Of a DNA stretch of 10,818 nt, positions 5,596-10,818 are shown in pieces. Below the pieces are notes generated by a model. The model was not told the DNA's origin. It was given only the letters and a program-made list of their open reading frames with translations, and did no database searches. Made by a program: the position numbers and the translations under genes. The stretch is from DASWJQ01 sp036397095 (lineage in GTDB: Bacteria; Chloroflexota; Anaerolineae; Anaerolineales; E44-bin32): contig DASWJQ010000104.1 in the NCBI GenBank assembly GCA_036397095.1, positions 1-10,818 on the forward strand. Direction: 5' to 3'. The stretch's first letter is position 1; the number at the start of each line of letters is the position of its first letter.

Positions 5596-6579
5596 TTGGT
5601 TGACATGATGCTCTACCTATTGGTAGGACTGTCGTTGGCCTTCGGCTTCCTCAACGGCTTCCACGACAGCTCAAACATCGTGGCGGCAGCCATTTCATCT
5701 AGGGCTCTTCGCCCCCGGCTGGCCTTGTGGCTGGCTGCCATCGCCGTCTTCCTTGGCCCGTTTCTTTTCGGCGTAGCGGTCGCCCGCACTGTTGGCGCCG
5801 ATTTGCTGGTTCCCTCGGCACTTGGCCCCAACGTGGTCGTGGCCGCGCTCAGCGCCGCCATCGCCTGGAATCTGGTGACCTGGTATTGGGGCATCCCGTC
5901 GTCATCGTCGCATGCCCTGGTCGGCGGGCTGGTTGGCGCCGCCGGTCTGCTGCAAGGCTGGGGTGCGATTCAAGGGGCTGGCCTGACCAAAGTGCTGCTG
6001 GCGCTGTTCATTTCGCCGCCGATTGGGTTAATCGCCGGCTTCCTGCTGCTGCGAGTCGCCCTATGGCTCTTGCGCGGGGCCAGTCCGAAGGTGAATAAGC
6101 AATTGCGGCGGGGTCAGATTCTGACGCTGATTGGCCTGGGGTTGAGCCATGGCACCAATGACGGTCAGAAGACAATCGCCGTGTTGACGCTTGGCTTGGT
6201 GACGGCCGGCGTACTGCCCGGGTTCGAAGTGCCGCTGTGGGTCATTGCAGCCAGCGGCCTTTCGATGGCGCTGGGCACTTCGCTCGGCGGCTGGCGTTTG
6301 ATTCGGACCCTGGGGATGCGCTTGTTTCGTATCCGCCCGGTCCACGGGCTGGTGTCACAAGTTGCCGGCGCGGGGGTTATCTTGCTGGCGGCCGTCTTTG
6401 GGGGGCCCGTCAGTACTACGCAAGTCATGAGTTCAGCGATTATGGGCGCCGGCGCCGGGCAACGTGTCAGCCAGGTGCGCTGGTTGGTGCTGCGTGAAAT
6501 GGTAATCGCATGGCTGCTTACGATCCCGGCCACTGCCGTGCTCGGCGGCCTGATCTCGCTCGGACTGGAAGCCCTCTAG
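5596..6579 (+). CDS. pit: PiT-family inorganic phosphate permease
   Basis: The 327-residue product is an integral membrane protein of the short PiT type, which imports phosphate (often as a neutral metal-phosphate) coupled to H+ or Na+. It shows the duplicated signature of the family: GFLNGFHDSSN (17-27) in the first half and LSHGTNDGQKT (183-193) in the second. PSSSSHALVGG (101-111) and PVSTTQ (271-276) are the paired re-entrant motifs. Roughly ten hydrophobic segments are visible, with a basic cytoplasmic loop near 160-173 (RGASPKVNKQLRRG). The TTG at 5596 is preferred from the ribosome-site spacing; ATG at 5605 would remove three residues. It follows the ROK kinase by 18 nt. The DUF47/PhoU-like partner gene often found beside short PiT genes is absent here. 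Its TAG stop shares bases with the miaA stop on the opposite strand. Confidence 0.95.
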   Translation: MVDMMLYLLVGLSLAFGFLNGFHDSSNIVAAAISSRALRPRLALWLAAIAVFLGPFLFGVAVARTVGADLLVPSALGPNVVVAALSAAIAWNLVTWYWGIPSSSSHALVGGLVGAAGLLQGWGAIQGAGLTKVLLALFISPPIGLIAGFLLLRVALWLLRGASPKVNKQLRRGQILTLIGLGLSHGTNDGQKTIAVLTLGLVTAGVLPGFEVPLWVIAASGLSMALGTSLGGWRLIRTLGMRLFRIRPVHGLVSQVAGAGVILLAAVFGGPVSTTQVMSSAIMGAGAGQRVSQVRWLVLREMVIAWLLTIPATAVLGGLISLGLEAL

Positions 6580-7502
6580 TCCCACTCAAGCCACCCCTTG
6601 ATAACATCCGCCATTTTGCCAGCCACCCCGGGTTCGTTATTGAACCAATGGATGGCGGGGTCGTCGGCCTTGAACCAATTGGCCTGGCGCCGGACAAACT
6701 GCCTAGAGCGCCGCTGAATCTGGCGCCTGGCTTCGTCCAGGGTCAGCTTGCCCTGCAGATGCTCGACAAGCTGTCGGTAACCGATGGCCGACATCGGCGG
6801 AGCCTCCGGCGGCACTCCGGCCGCCAACAACGCCTCGACCTCGGTCAGCCAGCCAGCGGCCAACATAGACTCGATTCGCTGGTCAATCCGGCGGTAAAGC
6901 TCGGGGCGGGGCAGCGTTAGTCCGAGCTGCAGGATGGCGAACGGCGGCGGCTGCTTGCTGCGCAGTTCGCTAGGCGGTTGCCCCGTCAGCTGGTAGATCT
7001 CCAGCGCCCGGATAACGCGGCGCACATTGCGTGGATCGATGGCGGCCGCCCGCACTGGGTCCACCTGCGCCAGGCGCCCATGCAGGGCCTGCGGGCCGAG
7101 ATCATCGGCCACCGCCTGCAGCTCCCGCCGCAGCCCCCAATCCTGCGCCCTGGGGGGCGGCTGCCAGCCCTCGACGACCGCGGTCACATACTGGCCGGTG
7201 CCGCCGACCAGCAGCGGCAAACGACCGCGATTGTGAATGCCCTCAATCTCGGCCAACGCCGCCCGCCGGTAGGCCGCCAGGCTGTAACCTAGGTCCGGCA
7301 TAGTGACGTCGATCAGATGATGGGCCACCTGGGCGCGCTCGGCTTCGGTCGGCTTGGCCGTCCCGATGTCCATGCCTCGGTAGACCAGCCGCGAGTCGGC
7401 CGAAACGATCTCACCGTCAAGCAGGTTGGCCAGCTGGAGCGAAACCGCCGTCTTGCCCACGGCGGTCGGACCAACCAACACCACCAGCGGCCGCTCCTTC
7501 AT
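6576..7502 (-). CDS. miaA: tRNA dimethylallyltransferase MiaA
   Basis: MiaA (308 residues here) transfers a dimethylallyl group from DMAPP to N6 of A37 in tRNAs that read UNN codons. The P-loop is GPTAVGKT (11-18). It is followed by DSRLVYRGMDIGTAK (36-50, Asp36 being the catalytic base), LLVGGTGQY (97-105), RRVIRALEIYQLTG, the ELYRRIDQRIESML helix, SAIGYRQL and the tRNA-contact segment RRSRQFVRRQANWF. All standard blocks are present and length is normal. The ATG (7502-7500) overlaps the yraN TGA as ATGA, which suggests coupled translation. An alternative start is GTG at 7484 (Val7), because a strong AAGGAG (7499-7494) sits 9 nt before it; this would give 302 residues and still leave the P-loop intact. 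Convergent with the PiT gene, with overlapping stops. Confidence 0.97.
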   Translation of the reverse strand: MKERPLVVLVGPTAVGKTAVSLQLANLLDGEIVSADSRLVYRGMDIGTAKPTEAERAQVAHHLIDVTMPDLGYSLAAYRRAALAEIEGIHNRGRLPLLVGGTGQYVTAVVEGWQPPPRAQDWGLRRELQAVADDLGPQALHGRLAQVDPVRAAAIDPRNVRRVIRALEIYQLTGQPPSELRSKQPPPFAILQLGLTLPRPELYRRIDQRIESMLAAGWLTEVEALLAAGVPPEAPPMSAIGYRQLVEHLQGKLTLDEARRQIQRRSRQFVRRQANWFKADDPAIHWFNNEPGVAGKMADVIKGWLEWD

Positions 7503-7888
7503 CCGCTGCCATCCAGGTCAGGCGCTTCTTCAACGGCGTTGACATAGTGATCCAGCCGCTGCACCCCCGAGGCCGGATCTCCTTCGATGGCGATCACATC
7601 GATACGCCAGCGGCGATCGTCCGCCTGATTGGCCTCCAGGTAACCCCAAGCAGTCCGTTGCAGGCTGCGCTGCTTCGATCCGGTGACGGCGGCCTCCGGC
7701 GTGCCGTAGCGCCGGCCGCGGCGAGCTTTGACCTCGACGAATACGAGGACCCCCTCCTGCTCGGCGACGATATCGATTTCACCGCGCGGCCCATGCCAAT
7801 TCCGCACCAAGATACCGTAACCTGCCGCCTGCAGGTGCTCGACGGCGACCTGCTCGCCCCAGTCGCCGATGGATCCAGCGGAGGTCAC
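7499..7888 (-). CDS. yraN: YraN/UPF0102 family nuclease-like protein
   Basis: The 129-residue protein matches the UPF0102 family in size and motifs. These proteins have a Holliday-junction-resolvase-like PD-(D/E)xK fold; their role is not settled. Visible are the opening Gly-Glu (11-12), RGEIDIVAEQ (35-44, Asp39) and LVFVEVKARR (48-57, Glu52 and Lys54), followed by the YGTPEAAVTGSKQ helix region and the late strand RWRIDVIAI. The start chosen is GTG at 7888-7886. It overlaps the glycosyltransferase TGA as GTGA, has a G-rich ribosome site (GAGGGGGG, 7903-7896) 7 nt before it, and starts just ahead of the conserved N-terminal helix. A longer frame to GTG at 7915 would intrude 31 nt into the upstream gene. 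The stop overlaps the miaA start. Confidence 0.92.
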   Translation of the reverse strand: MTSAGSIGDWGEQVAVEHLQAAGYGILVRNWHGPRGEIDIVAEQEGVLVFVEVKARRGRRYGTPEAAVTGSKQRSLQRTAWGYLEANQADDRRWRIDVIAIEGDPASGVQRLDHYVNAVEEAPDLDGSG

Positions 7889-9087
7889 AAAAACGCCCCC
7901 CTCAGCCGATGCCACAGGTCACGCCACAACCGGACTCTGCGGCGTGGCGGGCGCATGGCCAGCCGCTGATAGTGCTCTTCAACCAAACCACTTGTTCGTT
8001 CGACGTCGTAGGCCCTGGCCGACTCAACGGCGTTGCCCGCTAACTTGCGCCTGGTGTCGGCGTCCGATAGCAGGCGCGTCAGCTTGGCCGTGAAGGCCGG
8101 CAGATCGTGCTTGGCCAGCAACCCGTTGTAGCCGTCCGTGACCGTGTCGCCGACACCCGGCGAGTCGATCCCGACCACCGGCAAACCGGCGGCCAGCGCC
8201 TCAATCACGGACAACGGGTGAACCTCAGTCACCGAGGCGCTGACAAAGGCATCGGCCGCCTTCAGATAGCGGGGGATGTCCTCGTACGGCACCAGGCCAG
8301 TCATATGGACCTTGTTCGACAGTCCGCTGCGTTCGACCAGATCGCGCAGGTTGTCCGACTCGGGCCCGGTGCCAACGATCAACAGCGAAGCCTCGTCGTA
8401 TCCGGCCTGGGCCCCGGCAAAGGCCCGCACCAGGAACGTCAGATTCTTCTCGGGGCCGACACGACCGATATAGATCAGGAGCACGTCCTCAGCCGGGACG
8501 CCGAGCTGGCTGCGCGGGATCGGTTCGATCTCGGCCGCAAAGGGGGCCAGGTCGACCCCGTTGGGGATGACCTCGATCTCGGCCTCCACTTCCAGCTCGC
8601 GCAGCACCCGGCGCAATCCCTCGGAGGGTGCGATCACCAAGTCGACCTCCCGGCAGAACGACGGCAGGTAGGCCTGCAGGAAGCTGGTGCCGATCTGATC
8701 GGGCAGCATCGGCAGGTAGGCCTGTGCATATAGGTCATAGCGGGTGTGGTTGGTAAACACGATCGGGATGCCCGCGGGCCGGCAGTAGCGCAGGGCCAGC
8801 CGGCCGCTGAGGAACGGGTGATGGACATGCACGACGTCCATCGTTTCCAGTTGGCGCTGGGCCGCGTCGTTGAAGCGAAAGCTCAGGTACAACCCGGAGT
8901 CGGCCATTGGCACCGGCACGCCCGGCGACCGTACCACCCCCGGTTCCTCGTGCTCGGTGCGTTCGCCAAAGGTGAATACAAAGACCTCGTGGCCCCGCGC
9001 TTCGAGGACGCGTTTGTTCAGGTCGATATAGTGCGTCACGCCGCTGACGTGTGGCTTGTAAATGTCGGCCAGCATGCCGATTCGCAT
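7885..9087 (-). CDS. GT4-family glycosyltransferase, diacylglycerol glucosyltransferase-like
   Basis: This 400-residue retaining glycosyltransferase has the two-Rossmann GT-B layout. The N-terminal acceptor domain begins MRIGMLADIYKPHVSGV (1-17) with a following GHEV (32-35). FTNHTRYDLYAQAYLP (111-126) resembles the equivalent segment of bacterial 1,2-diacylglycerol and phosphatidylinositol glycosyltransferases. The donor domain has NGVD (176-179), IGRVGPEKN (207-215, with Arg209 and Lys214 expected to hold the nucleotide-sugar phosphates) and the E-x7-E motif (Glu288, Glu296) in EVHPLSVIEALAAG. There is no signal peptide. The last 22 residues are Arg- and Trp-rich (Arg379 onward), which fits monotopic binding to acidic membrane. 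A glycolipid product is inference; other GT4 acceptors are possible. The ATG has GGAGGGG (9100-9094) 6 nt upstream. It is the first gene of the operon with yraN and miaA. Confidence 0.9.
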   Translation of the reverse strand: MRIGMLADIYKPHVSGVTHYIDLNKRVLEARGHEVFVFTFGERTEHEEPGVVRSPGVPVPMADSGLYLSFRFNDAAQRQLETMDVVHVHHPFLSGRLALRYCRPAGIPIVFTNHTRYDLYAQAYLPMLPDQIGTSFLQAYLPSFCREVDLVIAPSEGLRRVLRELEVEAEIEVIPNGVDLAPFAAEIEPIPRSQLGVPAEDVLLIYIGRVGPEKNLTFLVRAFAGAQAGYDEASLLIVGTGPESDNLRDLVERSGLSNKVHMTGLVPYEDIPRYLKAADAFVSASVTEVHPLSVIEALAAGLPVVGIDSPGVGDTVTDGYNGLLAKHDLPAFTAKLTRLLSDADTRRKLAGNAVESARAYDVERTSGLVEEHYQRLAMRPPRRRVRLWRDLWHRLRGAFL

Positions 9088-9111
9088 GGATTTCCCCTCC
9101 AGGTTGACTCC

Positions 9112-9141
9112 ATCCTAGCCGCCCTGCCGAAGCAGCGTCAA
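9112..9141 (-). promoter_or_regulatory. Promoter of the glycosyltransferase-yraN-miaA operon
   Basis: On the minus strand TTGACG (9141-9136, 5 of 6) and TAGGAT (9117-9112, 4 of 6) are 18 nt apart. A start near 9105 gives an 18-nt leader that holds the GGAGGGG ribosome site. The spacer contains CTGC-TTCG-GCAG, a small inverted repeat that could be incidental. Confidence 0.55.
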
Positions 9142-9154
9142 GACTTGCCCCCGT

Positions 9155-9194
9155 ATCCGCACACGTGATTCAGTTACCGATTACATATGCGGAT
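9155..9194. promoter_or_regulatory. Inverted repeat between divergent promoters, candidate operator
   Basis: ATCCGCA (9155-9161) is the exact reverse complement of TGCGGAT (9188-9194), with 26 nt between. The interior also holds the palindromes CACGTG (9162-9167) and CATATG (9184-9189). The arms lie between the two outward -35 boxes (9141 and 9205), where an activator or repressor could act on both units. The binding protein is unknown. Confidence 0.4.
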
Positions 9195-9204
9195 GGGAAG
9201 CTAG

Positions 9205-9234
9205 TTGACAATCTTGCTTGGCCGACGCTAGAAT
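9205..9234 (+). promoter_or_regulatory. Promoter of the substrate-binding lipoprotein gene
   Basis: TTGACA (9205-9210, perfect) and TAGAAT (9229-9234, 5 of 6) are 18 nt apart. The predicted start is about 9241, 150 nt ahead of the GTG start codon. Confidence 0.7.
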
Positions 9235-9240
9235 ACGGGT

Positions 9241-9390
9241 TTATAGGCGCGTCCGAGACGTACGACCCTCGCCGCGCCCTCTTCCCCCGCTGACCTTAGG
9301 AGGTGCGCCTGACCCAGATTGTCACGACCCATACGAAGGTTCGGCCCGTATGCCGAACGATGTTTTGCACGAATATCAGGAGGAGAGACT
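9241..9390 (+). promoter_or_regulatory. Structured 150-nt leader of the lipoprotein gene
   Basis: A 5'-end hairpin pairs GGCGCG (9246-9251) with CGCGCC (9273-9278) and continues inward with CGAG (9254-9257) and CTCG (9268-9271). A second hairpin, GTTCGGC (9339-9345) with GCCGAAC (9352-9358), has a 6-nt loop and is followed by GATGTTTT. An alternative stem, ATACG (9331-9335) with CGTAT (9347-9351), excludes the second hairpin. A consensus AGGAGGTG (9298-9305) has no normal start codon after it. The true ribosome site, AGGAGGAG (9378-9385), precedes the GTG at 9391. I recognise no known riboswitch class. Confidence 0.45.
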
Positions 9391-10701
9391 GTGAGTAAGC
9401 GTTTGTTTACGGCCCTTGCCCTGCTCATTGTGGCAAGCATGGCCCTGGCTGCCTGCGGCGGCGCCCCCACTACACCGGCCCCGGTTGGCGGTGATGGTGG
9501 TGACGGCGGCGACGGCGGCGCGTTTGTCTGCGATGATGCAATCGGTTGTCTCGACATCGCCCCAGATGAGCCCGTCCATCTCGCCTACATGCTGACCATC
9601 TCGGGCGCCACCGCCTTTCTGGGCGAAGACTCCGTCGGCGGCATCGAGATTGCCATCGATGACCGCGGCGGCGAGCTGCTCGGCCACCCGATCCAGCTGA
9701 CCGGCGAGGACTCCGGCTGCAGCGCTGAGGGCGGCCAGACGGCGGCCACCATCGTTGCTTCCGATCCGACCATCGTCGGCGTCGTCGGCACAAACTGTTC
9801 GAGCTCGGCCACAGCGGCGATGTCCACCCTCATGGGCGCCGGCTTGGTGATGATCTCGCCGTCGAACACAGCCCCGGCTCTGACGCTGGAAGGCGAGACC
9901 TGGCAGGAAGGCTACTTCCGAGCCTGCCACACCGACCTGTTCCAGGGTGCGGTGGCGGCTGAGTTCGCCTACAACGAGTTGGGCGCCACGACCGCAGCCA
10001 CCATCCACGACGGCAGCCCGTACGCCGATCAACTGCAGGCTGTCTTCTCGGACCGCTTCGCTGAACTGGGTGGCACTGTCACCTTCCAGGGTGCGGTTAA
10101 TGTGGGCGACACCGATATGCGCACCATCCTGACATCGGTAGCTGCCGACTCGCCTGACATCCTGTACTTCCCCATCTTCGAGCCTGAGGGTCCCTTCATC
10201 GTCCAGCAATCGGGCGAGATCGAGGGCCTGGAGGACACGATCCTGATGGGCGCCGACGGCCTGTTGGTCGACAGCTTCCCTGAGAATGCTGGCGCCAACG
10301 CGGTTGGCATGTACCTGTCCGGCCCGTATGTCAGCGGCGCCTCCTACGATGACTTCCTGGCCAAGTGGGAAGCCAAGTACGGTGGCGTGCCGCCTAGCGG
10401 CTTCCACGCCTTCGCCTATGACGGCACCAACATCTTGTTGGATGCGGTCGAGGCAGTGGCGGTCCAGGACGCCGACGGCACCCTGCACGTCGGCCGGCAG
10501 GCCTTGCGTGACGCAATGGCCGCCACCGACGGGTTCCAGGGTCTGACCGGTACGCTGAGCTGTGGCACCAAGGAGTTCGCCGCTGGCACCAGCCACGGCG
10601 ACTGCGCCACCGGTTCGGCGCTCGGCATCTTCGAAATCACCGATGCCGAAGTCACCGGCGGGAACTGGCCACCGGAGGCAATCTTCACGCCGGGTGGTTG
10701 A
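9391..10701 (+). CDS. Branched-chain amino acid-type ABC transporter substrate-binding lipoprotein (LivJ/LivK family)
   Basis: The 436-residue protein starts with a lipoprotein signal: basic SKR, a hydrophobic core and the lipobox LAAC, with Cys22 as the lipidated residue, so it should be tethered outside the membrane. A low-complexity linker with GGD repeats (33-43) follows. The mature part is a type I periplasmic-binding fold of the Peripla_BP_6/LivJ class. GEDSVGGIEIAIDDRGG (78-94) and GTNCSSSATAA (133-143) with MISPSNTAPALT (154-165) align with the ligand-binding segments of LivJ, where the CSSS serines and the Thr after SP touch the ligand's alpha-amino and carboxyl groups. Cys110 and Cys136 match the single LivJ disulfide; Cys47/Cys53 and Cys391/Cys405 may form extra ones, and Cys179 is left over. 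The ligand could be a branched-chain amino acid, but related proteins bind amides, urea or other small acids. The GTG at 9391 has a clear AGGAGGAG site and places the signal peptide at the N-terminus. Membrane and ATPase genes are expected downstream. Confidence 0.94.
   Translation: MSKRLFTALALLIVASMALAACGGAPTTPAPVGGDGGDGGDGGAFVCDDAIGCLDIAPDEPVHLAYMLTISGATAFLGEDSVGGIEIAIDDRGGELLGHPIQLTGEDSGCSAEGGQTAATIVASDPTIVGVVGTNCSSSATAAMSTLMGAGLVMISPSNTAPALTLEGETWQEGYFRACHTDLFQGAVAAEFAYNELGATTAATIHDGSPYADQLQAVFSDRFAELGGTVTFQGAVNVGDTDMRTILTSVAADSPDILYFPIFEPEGPFIVQQSGEIEGLEDTILMGADGLLVDSFPENAGANAVGMYLSGPYVSGASYDDFLAKWEAKYGGVPPSGFHAFAYDGTNILLDAVEAVAVQDADGTLHVGRQALRDAMAATDGFQGLTGTLSCGTKEFAAGTSHGDCATGSALGIFEITDAEVTGGNWPPEAIFTPGG
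9487..9519 (+). repeat. In-frame nine-base tandem repeat coding a Gly-Gly-Asp linker
   Basis: Eleven codons read GGDGGDGGDGG, a period-9 repeat with third-base variation. It lies between the lipidated Cys22 and the folded domain and probably acts as a flexible spacer from the membrane. Slippage could change its length. Confidence 0.8.
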
Positions 10702-10710
10702 TGATCGCCA

Positions 10711-10736
10711 GGGTTCTTAGTCCTCACTAAGATCCC
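10711..10736 (+). terminator. First 3' hairpin after the lipoprotein gene
   Basis: GGG-T-TCTTAG (10711-10720) pairs with CTAAGA-T-CCC (10727-10736), with one T-T mismatch and a 6-nt loop. It begins 9 nt after the stop. No T-run follows, so it may stabilise the message end or weaken read-through instead of ending transcription. Confidence 0.4.
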
Positions 10737-10739
10737 CGT

Positions 10740-10778
10740 TGTGAGCCAGGGTGGGCGCAATGCTCACCCTGGCTCACA
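10740..10778 (+). terminator. Second, strong 3' hairpin, partial terminator or mRNA stabiliser
   Basis: TGTGAGCCAGGGTG (10740-10753) pairs perfectly with CACCCTGGCTCACA (10765-10778). Three inner pairs (GGC with GCT, one G-U) bring the stem to 17 bp with a 5-nt loop. CGTT (10737-10740) and AACG (10781-10784) could add a lower stem beside a bulge, in competition with the outermost T-A pair. Only GTTT follows, so it is not a canonical intrinsic terminator. Hairpins after binding-protein genes often protect that message relative to the permease genes. Confidence 0.55.
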
Positions 10779-10818
10779 TCAACGTTTCCGACACCCCCAA
10801 AGGTTCGAGGACGAGCAT

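Noticed and set aside
4633..6579. Polyphosphate-dependent glucokinase paired with phosphate uptake
   Set aside because: The phosphate-loop DLGGTHLR looks like ordinary ATP-type ROK kinases, and adjacency to a PiT gene alone is not evidence for polyphosphate use.
7889..7915. Longer YraN start at GTG 7915
   Set aside because: GTG at 7888 has the better ribosome site, a GTGA overlap and the usual family length.
9319..9390. N-terminal extension of the lipoprotein from TTG at 9319
   Set aside because: It would bury the signal peptide behind 24 residues; GTG at 9391 has an AGGAGGAG site and gives a normal lipoprotein start.
9376..10596. 406-codon minus-strand open frame opposite the lipoprotein gene
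   Set aside because: It has no motif or ribosome site, while the plus strand has a signal peptide, a lipobox and LivJ-type motifs throughout.
1..10818. Defence, mobile or secondary-metabolite system
   Set aside because: No integrase, transposase, restriction, toxin-antitoxin, retron or biosynthetic genes are visible; every long gene fits a known housekeeping or transport family.

Overview
The window is a gene-dense, GC-rich bacterial chromosome segment with short intergenic gaps. It carries housekeeping genes (mutS, miaA, yraN) next to transport and envelope genes. The sugar kinase, the short PiT permease, the Gly/Asp-rich linker behind the lipobox and the C-rich intergenic repeats suggest Chloroflexota (Anaerolineae/Caldilineae-like). 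This placement is inference from style; no marker gene in the window fixes it. I see no integrase, transposase, CRISPR array, tRNA or rRNA, and nothing here is clearly a novel defence or mobile system.

Layout. (1) 2-1588, plus strand: the 3' part of an MtaD/SAH-deaminase-type amidohydrolase fused to a C-terminal CYTH domain. (2) 1589-1968: a repeat-rich spacer between convergent genes, with hairpins, a direct repeat and a run of G-tracts (on the minus strand) that supplies the mutS stop codon. (3) 1969-4572, minus: complete mutS. (4) 4573-4632: a 60-bp divergent promoter region that looks leaderless or nearly so in both directions. (5) 4633-6579, plus: ROK sugar kinase and PiT phosphate permease, 18 nt apart. 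(6) 6576-9087, minus: an operon transcribed as GT4 glycosyltransferase, yraN, miaA, joined by GTGA and ATGA overlaps. The miaA stop interlocks with the PiT stop through a shared CTAG. (7) 9088-9390: divergent control region with good promoters both ways, an inverted repeat between them and a structured leader of about 150 nt. (8) 9391-10701, plus: LivJ/LivK-type substrate-binding lipoprotein, followed by two hairpins. Permease and ATPase genes would be expected beyond the window.

How the genes relate: the window is four transcription units with little shared pathway logic. MutS (mismatch repair), MiaA (tRNA A37 prenylation) and YraN (nuclease-like) are information-processing genes. The ROK kinase and PiT pair supplies phosphorylated sugar and phosphate. 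The GT4 enzyme probably makes a glycolipid or another envelope glycoconjugate. The lipoprotein feeds an amino-acid-type ABC importer. The observations most worth a second look are the amidohydrolase-CYTH fusion, the G-tract array across the mutS stop, the overlapping leaderless-looking promoters and the structured leader of the lipoprotein gene.
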